64,000 nt of DNA. It comes from Polychytrium aggregatum (lineage: Eukaryota; Chytridiomycota; Chytridiomycetes; Polychytriales). Positions 10,693 to 20,975 of the stretch are shown piece by piece. The translations under genes were made by a program, and so were the position numbers. Every line of letters starts with the position of its first letter. Position 1 is the stretch's first letter. The stretch spans positions 124,001 through 188,000 of the forward strand of contig NW_026516261.1 in NCBI RefSeq assembly GCF_025602895.1, read 5' to 3'. Below the pieces are notes generated by a model, which saw only the letters and a list, made by a program, of their open reading frames with translations, searched no databases and was not told where the DNA came from.

Positions 10693-11492
10693 GTTGAATG
10701 TGGGATGGAGGAAAGTGGATGATGGAGATGGACAGGGGACAGCGAGGGAATTTGTGGCAAAGCAAGCCAAACAATGGCAGGCCATACACTGGCCATTGAA
10801 CACACACACAAGCCTGGCTCGATCCGATGGTTTGATGGCTGGAATCGATGTTCTTTGCACTGCCACAGGCACCGCCACATTCATCGAACATGAATCGAAC
10901 ATGGAATCGAACCCCACAACACACACACAGTGCTCACAACCATGTCCATCCTAGTTCCCTCATTTTCTCATTCCCTTGCATCTCGTAGCACACCAGAACC
11001 AACACCAGCTTGATGGTCGGACAAGATGTAATCCAGATTGCAGAGGTCATGGCCAAGATCACTTGCGCGAGGCTTCCACCAGGGTGTTGTGGTTCAAGTA
11101 TGGAGGGGCGCGCAATGCATGGACTCCTGGGAGGAGGAGGGGTACTGGACAAAGATGCGACGGGAGGGTCGTCCTTGTCCCAGGTTATGGGATAGAACTG
11201 GGTCGATGGTCGATGAGAGTGAGCTGAGTGACTCGGTCATGAAATGCAGTCTTGGACCGAAGTTTGCTCGTGAATGTAATCTCGGTCCTCTTGGAATGCT
11301 GCGACTCTGGTCCTCATAAGGGATCGCATCAGATGATCGCGTGGGGTTTCGTTATTTCTGGTATTCGTGGTCAGCGCCGATGCAGAGAGGCCAGTGACAG
11401 CAGTAAGTCGGAGCATGTGGTTGAATCAGTAAGGATGAACCAGGCAGTGGTAGACAGGATGGTGATCCATGAGGAGACGACAAAGCAATGCA
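10693..11492. other. intergenic; CA-rich simple repeats, no gene seen
   Basis: Short CACACA tracts occur near 10800 and 10918-10928. No open frame with recognisable domains and no RNA gene were seen. The stretch next to 10692 should hold the promoter of the minus-strand Sel1 gene, but no clear TATA element was recognised. Confidence 0.4.
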
Positions 11493-11708
11493 CTATACGG
11501 CTTTATCATACGCCATATCAATGAGATCGGTCGCATGACCACTTGGATCAGAGAGCGTCCGCGTGTGTTGATGCAGCACTGGGAGATCATATCCACCCAT
11601 GCGGGTTGATGAAATGCGAGGAATCGATGGCAAGGGCGTCAGTGTCAAGCACGATCGGATGTCGAGGAACGAGGCGATATCGCCCCAGATCTCAAGTGAC
11701 AGCTCCAT
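11493..11708 (-). CDS. F-box-like N-terminal exon (possible F-box protein or fragment)
   Basis: The frame begins MELSLEIWGDIASFLDIRSC. This matches the start of an F-box (LPxEIWxxIxxFLxxxSxLxL), the Skp1-binding motif of SCF ubiquitin ligases. The remaining about 50 residues to the stop at 11493 carry no recognised substrate-binding repeats. The rest of the gene may be in an unfound exon or lost. Confidence is limited because the motif is short. Confidence 0.4.
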   Translation of the reverse strand: MELSLEIWGDIASFLDIRSCLTLTPLPSIPRISSTRMGGYDLPVLHQHTRTLSDPSGHATDLIDMAYDKAV

Positions 11709-11922
11709 CGCTGGGCGTCATGATGTACATGTGTATTGATCCACTGACTGCGTTTTGTTGTCGTTCGATGGTAGCCACACACCCTCCATCACAAGTGATG
11801 CCCGTTCCAGTGAACCGACTTGGATACTTGGCTGTGATCGTTGTCATTGGATATACATGTTAGCCGATCCATAGAATCCACAATTGTCCCCAACCGCTCG
11901 AGCAGGCCGATAGCGGTCTCAG

Positions 11923-12276
11923 CCTCCCACCAATGAGAACCAGCTCGCACCCTGTGCCACAGCAATCGGCACCATTCAGTCCAACTCCAACAAATCATAC
12001 CAGCAGTGCATGCTCGACAACAAAGACATCACTCAAATTGCCCAGGGCAACACAACCAAGACATCGAGCCAGTTCTCGTCTGACCAGACGACTTCCGGTC
12101 TCGACTCGACAGCGATCATTGCCCTGGTTGCTGCATGTCTCTGTTGTTGCTGCGGCATCTCGTCGATTGCGGCCATCGGGTATTATGCTTACCAGAGCAT
12201 CGATTCCGGGAGCGGCAGCAGCGGACCGGGCGGTATGCCATCGCCAGCATCCATCGTGAGCAAACTCAAGAAGTAG
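11923..12276 (+). CDS. small one-pass membrane protein with a CLCCCCG segment (3' exon)
   Basis: The exon begins after a GGTCTCAG acceptor (11915-11922) and reads PPTNENQLAPCATAIGTIQS. It continues in frame to the stop at 12276, which follows IVSKLKK. A hydrophobic helix with clustered cysteines (AIIALVAACLCCCCGISSIA, about 12112-12171) is followed by GYYAYQS and a Gly/Ser/Pro tail. The cysteine cluster beside the membrane span suggests palmitoylation. A start further upstream was not found; an internal ATG at 12010 gives 88 aa. The stop overlaps the 3' end of the convergent minus-strand gene by about 10 nt. Confidence 0.5.
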   Translation, partial: PPTNENQLAPCATAIGTIQSNSNKSYQQCMLDNKDITQIAQGNTTKTSSQFSSDQTTSGLDSTAIIALVAACLCCCCGISSIAAIGYYAYQSIDSGSGSSGPGGMPSPASIVSKLKK

Positions 12277-12804
12277 ACGCAGCATGTAGTGGGTATGCCG
12301 AGTTGATGGTGATCGTGCTTGGCGCAAAGAGTAAATTGGTGATCGAGCGATTGTCACTGTTCAAAATGACATCACACGGGTCGCTCGCTGCTTCGTATCC
12401 TGTGCGGTTCCAGAGCTTGTAGTTGGTCGAGTTGGGTCCACAGGTGTATATGTCGAGATTCAGCGTCTGTTGGGAGGCCAGGGTGGTCGGGGTGGGTACA
12501 TTTTGGATCATGTTAGCACACTCATCCATCGGACTGACACTACCATCACCTGTGGCGGCACTTGGATTCACTGGGAAGTAGTAGCAGCCATTACTGCCGG
12601 TGTTGTACACACACTCGGCGTTGTTCTGGTTGATCGTGCAACGGTGTACATCTTGATGGTCGGGACGTAGATGCAGGACCATGGTGTTGTCGAGTGGGTC
12701 TTGTTGTACTGATAGAGCCCAAATCCTCCACTTGCAGTCAGGAGCGATGAGGAGACGCAGCACAGAGCGATAACGGCCACGATGATCCAGATTTGACTTG
12801 ACAT
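12266..12804 (-). CDS. signal-anchored extracellular small protein, broken by one frameshift
   Basis: The start at 12804 gives a hydrophobic leader (MSSQIWIIVAVIALCCVSSS) with a following segment GLYQYNKTHSTTPWSCIYV. Near 12644 the reading must shift one frame to continue as TINQNNAECVYNTGSNGCYY, with Cys- and Asn-rich sequence to the stop at 12266 (several NxS/T sites). One extra T in the GTTGC at the shift point would restore a single frame. The protein looks secreted or anchored with several disulfide-type cysteines. No family was recognised. Confidence 0.5.
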
Positions 12805-12876
12805 TGGTCTGCTGCGAAGGGCGTGTCAGAAAAAACGCAGTAAGGGTTTCATCCTCGGCATATGCAATAGCACCCG

Positions 12877-13375
12877 ATGGACTCGCAGCGTAGCATCGCC
12901 CTGCAGACCCTCCAGGCAAAGACGCCCGACCACGCCGAGGTCTTGGAAGAGAGCATCTATCGCTATGCCACCACAACTTACAAGGGCGTGTGCAGCTGGA
13001 TCAACCCGCAGTTCCGAGACGCATACAAGTCCCGCGCCATCATGATGCTATCGAACCTGGAGGCCATCGTCGGCATGTTCAACTCGGGTGCCATTCAAGA
13101 CCCTGCCAACTGGACGACCTGACACACCAGAGCCTTCGTCCGGACGCTTGGCTGGTGCAAGACCAGGGGGCCACTGGCACGACAGCGGCAGCAGCGGCAA
13201 ACGGCAAGTCCGGAGGAGCCGACGGCCAGATGAAATGCACCGACTGTGCTCGCATGGGCAGAGACTCGTATAACACCGAGTTCATCCTGGCCCAGCATCG
13301 CTCTTTGGACGAGGCCAGCACCATATACGCCCACTGCTCCGCCCACATCGCATTCCATCGCATTCAATCGCACAC
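12877..13375 (+). CDS. TFIIS-like transcription elongation factor, broken by one frameshift
   Basis: The first frame (MDSQRSIALQTLQAKTPDHA..) gives a helical block ending YKSRAIMMLSNLEAIVGMF then SGAIQDPAN. This parallels the TFIIS central domain (..YRSRVRSRIxNLKD..N..LR..VLxGxIxP..LA.M). The frame then hits a stop after NWTT at about 13122. A one-base shift at AACTGG continues as LDDLTHQSLRPDAW and reaches a zinc-ribbon-like segment: CTDC, then RSLDE, then YAHCSAH. RSxDE matches the acidic hairpin (RSADE) of TFIIS that inserts into RNA polymerase II to trigger transcript cleavage. The fourth metal ligand would be His rather than Cys. The C-terminal end is not resolved. Either a short TFIIS paralogue or a decaying copy is possible. 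Confidence 0.5.
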
Positions 13376-13465
13376 CATCATACCAAATGCAAGTCGTCAC
13401 TCGTATCACTCTCCCAGATTGCCAAGAAGAGCGCACTTGGCAATGCCCAAGAGAATACCACATCC

Positions 13466-14643
13466 ATGCATTCCAGACCACCCGGCCCACAACCACAGAG
13501 GAGCTTCATCGTGGCCTTGGTCAATGCTGGGAATGCTGGATGCGTCTCTTCCATGGCAAAACTGGTGCACTGCTACGCAAAGGGAGATGGCGTCGAGAAG
13601 AACGACGGCATCGCATCCAAGTGGCTCATGAAGGCTTGCGAGCATGGTCATCTACCCTCGCAGTACACACTGGGAGTTCGCTTCCAGAATGGTATTGGTC
13701 TCCCAATCGACCATGTGAAAGCCGCCAGGCTACTGACTGGGTGTCTGGAGAAGCAGCCCAATGGATCAATCATCCCGATCGGGCCCCATCTCACCAACAG
13801 CATCCTCGACCAGCAAGATCCTGTTTTGGCTGCCAAGGTGTATTCCATCCTGGCCGCGAGAAACAGCGCCGAGTCACAGGTTCGTCTTGGTCGATGCTAC
13901 CGAGATGGCATCGGAGTCCCCAAGAATCACCAAGAAGCATTCTGCAACTTCCGAAAGGCTGCTGAGGCGGAACACCTTAGTGGCTGCTTCGAGGTTGGAA
14001 TGTGCTTCCTGAATGGCATTTATGTCGACAAGGACTCGACCAGGTGCCTCAAACGGCTTGTTCTCGCAGCCGACGGTGGTCTGGCCTGTGCTCGGAATGG
14101 CATTGGCACCCTCTACTATGACGGTATCGGCATCGTCAGAGACAGCCACATTGCAGTATCATGGTTCAAGAAAGCCGTCGATCAAGGACATTCGAGCGCA
14201 CAGTACAACCTCACCTGTGCGTACTTTGACGGTGATGGTGTAGAGAAGGACAACGACAAGGCATTCGAGTTCTTCTCCAAGGCAGCTGATCAGTCATTTG
14301 CTGAGGGCATCTCGGGACTCGCAACATGCTATCAGTCTGGCCGTGGTACAGTTGCTCCATTATCATGTCGTTCGAAATGCACACTCAAGCAGCCGCACTT
14401 GGGTCAGAGTTCTCGTTTGAGGTGATCCGCTTCAAGTACCTCAATGGCTTTGACGACAACCAGGTCAACGCCATCATCAGCGATATCCCAAAGGAGCTTT
14501 CCCCAGCGATGCGACACCTGGCTCGCCGATATTCCGATGTTGTGGGTGTTACCAGAAACCCAGTGGTGGCCAAGGAACTGTACGCCAGAGCAGCTGAACT
14601 TGGCGATTCTGATGCAGAGCTCGCCTTGCGTCAGATGGAATGA
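13466..14643 (+). CDS. Sel1-repeat protein, broken by one frameshift near 14350
   Basis: The frame from 13466 has about seven Sel1 repeats, for example LVHCYAKGDGVEKNDGIASK, LGRCYRDGIGVPKNHQEAFC, GIGTLYYDGIGIVRDSHIAV and CAYFDGDGVEKDNDKAFEFF. After CYQSGRGT the same repeat clearly continues one frame over as SIIMSFEMHTQAAALGSEFS, and runs to a stop at 14643 (ALRQME). One added T in ACAGTTGC at about 14350 would join the two. It is a likely alpha-solenoid scaffold. It is related in repeat type, but not obviously a recent duplicate, of the minus-strand gene at 9109-10692. Confidence 0.75.
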
Positions 14644-14705
14644 GCGTCGTGGTGTTTGCTGCAAACGTTATTATTGACTTATCTGTAAGTCAATACATTC
14701 TCAGC

Positions 14706-15009
14706 ATGGCGTTTTCTGACTATACCGACTACATTTCGACCAACCCGAACATCTTCTGGGGGCATCATCATCGCTGTCGTCGTGGGTGTGAGCTATGTGG
14801 CGGGGAGAGTTCTGCCCTTGGTTCGGCGGTGCTTCCACTTCTTCCGGAGAGTGTTGGCAAGAAAGCAGTTTGGACACCGACATCGTGGAGTCTGGCAGGT
14901 CGAACCCTTGTATCCATCCCAGACACATACCCTGGAATCATCCATCATTCTTCTGATCCAGTGGCTCACACAAAGGCTACCTGGGTTCGATCCCCACGAT
15001 TGGAGATAG
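14706..15009 (+). CDS. small one-pass membrane protein, broken by one frameshift
   Basis: The frame MAFSDYTDYISTNPNIFWG is followed, one frame over, by a strong membrane helix IIIAVVVGVSYVAGRVLPLV. A basic cytosolic segment follows (RRCFHFFRRVLARKQFGHRH). The shift falls in a run of five G at about 14757-14761; four G would give one frame. The C-terminal part up to the stop at 15009 is less protein-like and may include intron or non-coding sequence. No family was recognised. Confidence 0.45.
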
Positions 15010-15212
15010 GGGTTTTGCTCCGTGGTGGATTGCATTTTGGCTCGTCGCCTGCTCGCGATATTCATATCCGGGGGTTTCTGCCCTCGCCGCTGCTGGAGCA
15101 GCGGACTTGCCCCTCCCCACTCCCCAGCAGATCTCTGCTCCTCCATCACCATTTGCCTCATACCGATGCCAGATCGACACTCCGTGCCCAGTTCAGCCCC
15201 CATCGGGTCTTG

Positions 15213-15345
15213 ATACTTGGTAAGACCTTCAGCAACCCCACTTACCTCGATTTGGCTCCCGTCCTGTTGTCCATGTCTTCCTCCTCTGACCTCTCTGAGT
15301 CCCATCTCCAGGCCATCCAGGCCGTGATCACCCCCAGTCCGTAGG
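15213..15345 (+). mobile_element. relic leader and gag start of family X LTR retroelement
   Basis: The stretch TTGATACTTGGTAAGACCTTC onward, and an open start MSSSSDLSESHLQAIQAVI, match a minus-strand stretch at about 50,240-50,390 (MASPSGLSEPELQAIRAVI). Both copies keep the leader-plus-start arrangement. This one stops after PSP and then loses similarity. Confidence 0.6.
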
Positions 15346-15736
15346 GAACGTCCGTTCTCTCCAAAGCTTCACCAGGTTCCTCAGGGAACAGTAACTGAAT
15401 AGCCTTTCCAATCGATGAGCCACTGCAACTTTTCGAGCATGAGCCTGGTGGCTACGATCTCCGACCTCCCACTTCAAGTTCCCATCGATGACCACCACAG
15501 AAGGCGCCGGAGCGGATACAAGCATACCCGGAGAAACAAGTTGAATGAAACCACAGATTTCCCTGTTGATTTCGCCTCATAATCAGACGATATGTTCATC
15601 CAACAACAGGGGGCAATCTCGGAGGTGCCAAACCACAGAGGCAGGTCTGCACTCCGCGGTCCCCGCCTCATTTCTCCCAGCCTTGCATCCAACGCCGAAG
15701 CGGACACTGCATTGGCGCCCGTCAACACACTGGAAC
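15346..15736 (-). mobile_element. decayed retroelement sequence, possible pol C-terminus
   Basis: A minus-strand reading near 15,480-15,525 (SVVVIDGNLKWEV) resembles the linker just before the chromodomain of Ty3/Gypsy pol proteins (VVDGxLEWEVE). The rest is interrupted by stops. Treated as an old fragment because it lies between two other retroelement relics. Confidence 0.35.
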
Positions 15737-15900
15737 ATGAATAGCCCGACCTACGCGATGTGTAGTCGAGTCCTAGGGTTCAAACTTGGACTCGATGATG
15801 TGCCTTCGACTTGATATTCTGAGTGTCCATCCCATGTCACTTCGAGACAAGGCTGAGCTTGAAAGGATAACTGCCTTCCTCGCTCCCTCTCCGAGTCCAA
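15737..15900 (+). mobile_element. relic LTR fragment, family X
   Basis: The sequence is alignable by eye with the X1 LTR part at about 22,070-22,235. Shared runs include GCGATGTGTAGTCGA, CATTTCGAGACAAG versus CACTTCGAGACAAG, and CTCGCTCCCTCTCCGAGTCC. It is clearly diverged and therefore older than the Y and B insertions. Confidence 0.65.
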
Positions 15901-16150
15901 GCCGGTTATTCGATCCAATCGGGTTCATGCGCAAGTTGTGTCTTGCCTGTGACACCGCCTGGCAGCGCAGCAGGCTCGTGCCGTGAGGCTTGACACCCTA
16001 TCGGCATCCACAGACACTTACGGTTGTATATTACTTGACGAGGTGTTATACATATTGCGTTGTTGGTGGCGTCCGTCCTTCCCCTTTCGCATCGCGCAGC
16101 TATGGCCGAGCTTGGGGGCTCGGGTCCCCAATTCACCCGGAGAAAGGACG
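15901..16150. other. intergenic stretch upstream of the NLR-like gene
   Basis: No coding or RNA feature was seen. It is expected to contain the upstream control region of the gene that starts at 16212. Confidence 0.4.
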
Positions 16151-16158
16151 ATATAAAA
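16151..16158 (+). promoter_or_regulatory. TATA box of the NLR-like gene
   Basis: ATATAAAA lies 54-61 nt upstream of the ATG at 16212. A pyrimidine-rich stretch typical of a fungal start region lies between them. Confidence 0.5.
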
Positions 16159-16211
16159 CATCCACCCAACCCCCGGTCCTCCCTTTTCTCTTCGTCCTGA
16201 TCTCACCCACG

Positions 16212-19200
16212 ATGCTCCTGTGGATCATCGTCGTATCCGCCCTCGTCGGACTATTGTCCCTCTGGTGGCTGCACCGGAAGAAGCAAGTACCAGGTCAGTG
16301 GAGATCGTTGGTTGCTGAGTCGATTTTGATCAATAATAGCCGTGAAATAGTTTCATTCGAATCGGCGGCCATGGATTGTGATGAATCAGGATGAGTTCTT
16401 GGCCATTTTCTCTCGGCGACGTGGTCCGGAATCGAACTCCCGCCGCCGGGGTGATATCGGATCGAACCACGAGTTCAGTGCGACTCGATTCACCTTGGCT
16501 TGAGTGATATTGGCTCGATTCGTATCAGCTTGTCATGTGACCTGATATTCACTCATTCGACATCGAAAACAACTCCAAAGTTAACACCAAGGAACCCAGC
16601 GACATTCAATCCAAGATCGAAAACACCTCTAATGAAGACGAAGAGACCGAAGAGACTGAAGGATCTAAAGCTTTTGATGAATTCATAAGGAAATGTGGAC
16701 TCGATAAAATGAAGCATCTCTTCATCGCAAATGGATTGGACACCATCGAGTTGGTAAGCTTGACCTCGGCTTTGATCCTCGGTACTTTGACTCGCATTGC
16801 TAATTAGTGCGCCAGCTCCTTACACTAGATGACGGAGAGATGAAGGACATCAGCTTGAAGATTGGCCATGTCAAAACCCTCAAGAATGCGCAGGGAAGGC
16901 ATCGTCAAGCTTTTGCCTCCACCTCCAGTTCCAATCTGGCACCAGCATCCACTTCGATTGTCCAGGAAGCGAGTGTGACTGAAGGTAGAGAAGCAACTCC
17001 CGAACTCAAATCAGACGACAAAAGGGCAGGAAATGAAACGCCACTGCATACCACTCTCCCAACTCCACCTCCCGAATATCAAGCCAGTGTCAACGATACC
17101 ATTCAAACAGAGTCAATCAAAACAAGCACCACGAGCGAGCGTCCACCAAGCAATAGCTCTAATGCGTTCCATAAATTTCTTGAGGACAATGTACTAACTA
17201 AGTACAAGGGCCGTTTTGAGGAGCGCGATTACGACACCGTCGATGTGGTATGTGTGCTTTGTCATTCATAATGTTAACCAAGTGCGTTGCTGACTCTTGA
17301 ACTCCACAGCTCCTTGCTCTCGATGATAACCAGATTGCCAAGATCGGACTGAATGATGGTGCCACCATGAAGCTCAAGATTGCACAACAAAATCATGTTT
17401 CACCCAGGCTCGATATACCAAAGGAGTCACCAAGGCTGACAGAACCCACTTTTGTTCCGTCCGAGCGTCTCCTGGATCCAAGCGAGTACACTCCGGTAAA
17501 ACCGACCCTGAATTGGAAGTGCAAAAAACATTATGTGAGGCACGATGTCTTCATCAGGTACGTGGTGATTCGTCAGTTTCTGCTCCATTTCATAATTCTA
17601 ATAAGTGATTCCACAGCTATCGGGTCCGAAGTGACACAATCAATGCGACCACCTTGCATGGGACCCTCGCCGTCCCTCCGCGTGGTCAAACAGCAATCCA
17701 TCCCTATCTGGACACTGTTTGTCTCAGTGATGGAATGGATTGGGCGCAAGGCTTTATCAACGGCCTCTATCGATCGAATGTGATTGTCCTGATCCTCTCA
17801 GAGGCTGGACTCGAGCCACTCAATGCTCATCATAAGCACGATAACCAGTTTCTCGAGGTACGCAGGCTTGCATCACACTATTCCATCGACTTTGAACCTC
17901 ACTATATTGTGTCTATAGATCCAGCATGCTCTGAAGAGAATGAAGGACGGTGAGAAGAATGGACAATCTGTCATCATCCAGCCCATCTTCATGTGGTCCA
18001 CCAGAGAGTTTGATGGAGAAACACTCCACATGAAGTATTTCCCATCCGTCAAAGAGTTCCCCGACTACCCTCCGATCCATAAGAAGAGTCCGTTGTTCGA
18101 TGGCAAGCCAATGACGATCCGTGAAACCTTTGCCGAGCTGTTGAAGCTGCAGGCACTCGATGCTGCCGATGGGAACGCTCTCAGGAGGTATGGATTTCGC
18201 TGTCGCATGGGATCTTGTTGTCACCAACTCACACGATCAATGTTCGATAGGTTGGTGCCCAATATTCGCGAACTCATAATGAAATCTTCCATTGCAAACA
18301 AGCAAGGCGATATGTACACACAAGGTGGAAGTGTCGTCCTCACCGCCGAACAAAACTCGCTCCTGCGATCCCTCCTCGATCCGATCGACTCCACTTCCGA
18401 CAGAAGGGCACTCGAGGATCTGTATGTCGAGGGCACCCGCCAGTGGCTGTTCGACCAAACAACCGACTGGGTCAACCAGGACACCACCGACACTGTCCTG
18501 TGGGTCAATGCCGTTGCTGGAGTGGGCAAGTCTGTCGCTACTGCCCAGATCGCCAACATCCTCACAGCCAGCAATCAACTGGTGTCGGCGCTGTTCCTCA
18601 AATACAATGACATCCGCAAGAGCGATCCACGAGTGGTGTTGAACACCATCGCATATGGACTGTGCAAGTGGCACTCGCCGATTGGCCGCAAGCTGCTCGA
18701 GGCTGGCCACACCAAGGACAGTCTCGACAAGATGAGCATCCCGGACCTGTTCAAGGCCGTGATTGCCGATCCACTCGAAGCCATCGGCGACTACAGACCC
18801 AAGGGATCGGTGATGATCCTGGTGGATGCACTCGACGAGTGCTCTCCGCGCGACCAGTTGCTCAGCCTGCTTGCCTGGCGCTTCGTCGAACTGAACAAGA
18901 CCCGTCCGTGGCTCAAGCTGCTGCTGACATCCCGACCCGAGGACGACATCAAGGCAGCATTCGATGGAGTCCCGACCAAGACGATCGAACCCTCGAGCGA
19001 GGAGAACGTCCGTGACCTCGAGGTGTACATCCATCACCGACTGCGAGTGTATGACACTCTCACTGACTCGGACCGCACCGAGGCAGTCGCCATCCTGCTG
19101 GACCAGTCCAAGACATTCGTGTGGATCAACCTGATCCTCAACACCGTCGACGCAGCATCCACGGACGGCCCAGTGACACTCGCCACGATCAAGGACATCA

Positions 19201-20384
19201 ACGACAGCGCCGCCGATGTCGGGCAGCTGTATCACAAGACATTCGCCAAGATCCACTCGCAATCGAGCCACCCGGCCGAGTTGGTCACGGTGGGGTCGGC
19301 CATCGCCACGGCCCAGTCGATCCTGACCCCGCAGATCATCGCCGATGTGTTTGGACTCGAGATCGGCGTCGTTCGCGAGTGTCTCAAGAGCCTCAGTCTG
19401 GTCCTCGATCCAGGCGCCAATAGCTTGGGTCCCCGAGGCAGCCAGTCCACCAATACCGAGGTCAAGTTCAACCACAAGTCGGTGGCGGACTATCTCCTCG
19501 GCGACACATCGGCTGGCCATCCGTGGCATGTATCGACCTCGTTCCACACGGTGTTTGCCAAGGGATGTCTCGGAGCGATCCTCTCGCACGAGCCAGTGGT
19601 CAACATCTGCGAGATCTACGAGTTTCACGACAAGATCCCAGACCTCGAGGACAGGGTCGCAGCCAAGATCACACCGTCGCAGCGATACAGCGTCGCCCAC
19701 TGGATCACACACTCTGTGTGGTGTGTGGAAGGAGTGGCCGAGTCGAGTCCGGTGTGGCAGTTGACCGAGATGGTCGATGTGGCAGCGGTGCTCACTCGGT
19801 TCGTCAAGACGCATGTGTTCTTCTGGCTCGAGTGTGGGTCGCTCACACATGTGGTCGAGCCGATCATCGGGCAACTGGCTGTGCTCCGAGGAGTGATCAC
19901 CAAGGCACCCAGCACCACTGTCGACGACACCACGAAGGAACTGGTCAAGGACACGTATCGATTCATCCGCGAGTTTGCCGATCCGATCATCAAGAGTGCA
20001 CCACAGGTGTACAATTCGGGGTTTGCATTCACACCGAAGGAGACGGCGATCTACAAGACATATGCCACCCAACTCGAGGACAAGATCCCGTTCCTGGTCA
20101 CCTGCAGTCCAGCACCCACCTGGGATCCGAGTGAAATGACAATGACAGGGCACACCAACTGGGTGTACTCCGTGGCTATCTCGCCAGATGGCAAATGGAT
20201 TGCATCGGGATCAAGCGACAGGACCATCAAGGTGTGGGACTCTACCACGGGCCAGATGAAGCACACCATCGAGGGACAACATAATCCTGTACTTTCCTTG
20301 TCTATTTCGCCAGATGGCACAACAATCAAATCTGGTGATTGGTTTGGTAACCAGATCATCTGGGTATGTCGTGATAAACAGTAG
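16212..20384 (+). CDS. SAM-SAM-TIR-NACHT-WD40 NLR-like receptor, 3' end truncated by a transposon
   Basis: Exons: 16212-16293, about 16581-16753, 16816-17247, 17310-17557, 17617-17857, 17919-18187 and 18251-20384; most junctions are GT-AG with matching phases. Order: an N-terminal membrane anchor (MLLWIIVVSALVGLLSLWWL); a SAM-like domain split by an intron (AFDEFIRKCGLDKM..TIEL|LLTLDDGEMKDISLKIG); a Ser/Thr/Pro linker; a second SAM-like domain (FLEDNVLTKYKGRFEERDYD|..LLALDDNQIAKIGL); a TIR domain (HDVFISYRV, later LSDGMDWAQGFINGLYRSNV, then ILSEAG, with FLEIQHAL at the usual catalytic-Glu position); a NACHT NTPase (Walker A GVGKS at about 18518-18532; Walker B MILVDALDEC at about 18813-18842); and WD40 repeats (WVYSVAISPDGKWIASGSSD, then SLSISPDGTTIKSGD). 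Family knowledge: STAND receptors oligomerise on ligand sensing by the repeats; TIR domains can cleave NAD. Only two WD units remain before a likely donor (GTATGT, 20364). The LTR at 20513 follows, so the array is probably cut off. Confidence 0.85.
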
Positions 20385-20512
20385 GTTCATTCCGACAAAG
20401 ATTATCTTGGTAAGTTAAGCTGACTCGCTGTTCGAATCCCTAACCCACTTTGACCTCGTCGCTTCCACAACCAATCTTCCTCAACACCCCCGAGATCCAA
20501 AGCGACGTATCC
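20385..20512. other. remnant of the next NLR intron(s), cut by a transposon
   Basis: The WD40 reading reaches IIW at 20363, followed by GTATGTCG, a strong donor and the usual exon end of this repeat type. The 150 bases that follow contain a second donor-like TGGTAAGTT and stop at the LTR at 20513. This looks like intron sequence leading into lost WD40 exons. Confidence 0.45.
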
Positions 20513-20975
20513 TGTTACCGCAGGGTACTAGCTGAGAAGATAATATCAGTGTAATGTATATTACAATCGATTAAATCGGTTGTAAGAACACTGTCCGTAA
20601 GCCGTGTGAATTTGGGCAGAGGTCCGCCACTGTCACGTCCTGTGCAGCCAAAGGCGGGAGTCCTTTCCCTTCTCGGCCTATAAATGGCCTGAACCCCTTC
20701 TCTAACATCAAGCGGGCAATTCCAATGTATTTCGTCTGACCCCACAAGAGGGAAAGAGCCTGGAGGGGGTTTATGTCCGACAGCCCGACAACGCGGTTGC
20801 GCGGTTGGGAGGCGCTGTGCCTCATACGGTTTCCATAAGCAGCCACATTTGCTCGTGCTTTCCTCTTCCTCAGACGTGCATAATCTCATGAGTGCTAATG
20901 GGCTTCCTCTCGAGCGTGCCTCATTGGCCCCTGTGGAGCATCGTCGGCAATGATGCTCCCAGGAAGTGTCCCTCA
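20513..20975 (-). mobile_element. LTR of Z3 (family Z relic), 463 bp
   Basis: Read on the minus strand it runs from TGAGGGACACTTCC (at 20975) to CCCTGCGGTAACA (at 20513), TG...CA ended. A polypurine tract of nine G lies directly at its start (20976-20985), followed by pol-derived sequence, which fixes it as the 3' LTR of a minus-strand element. Confidence 0.7.

Noticed and set aside
14975-15010. tRNA-like T-arm (CTGGGTTCGATCCCCAC)
   Set aside because: Only four of five T-stem pairs form, and no matching acceptor 5' strand, D-arm or anticodon stem was found within tRNA distance. At most a relic or chance B-box.
16425-16460. B-box-like GGAGTTCGATTCC on the minus strand
   Set aside because: T-stem does not pair beyond one base and there is no tRNA body around it.
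18237-20153. Antisense open frame of 638 codons opposite the NACHT region
   Set aside because: It mirrors the sense codons of a convincing domain protein. The strong preference for codons ending in C or G removes antisense stops. No recognisable domain in the antisense reading.
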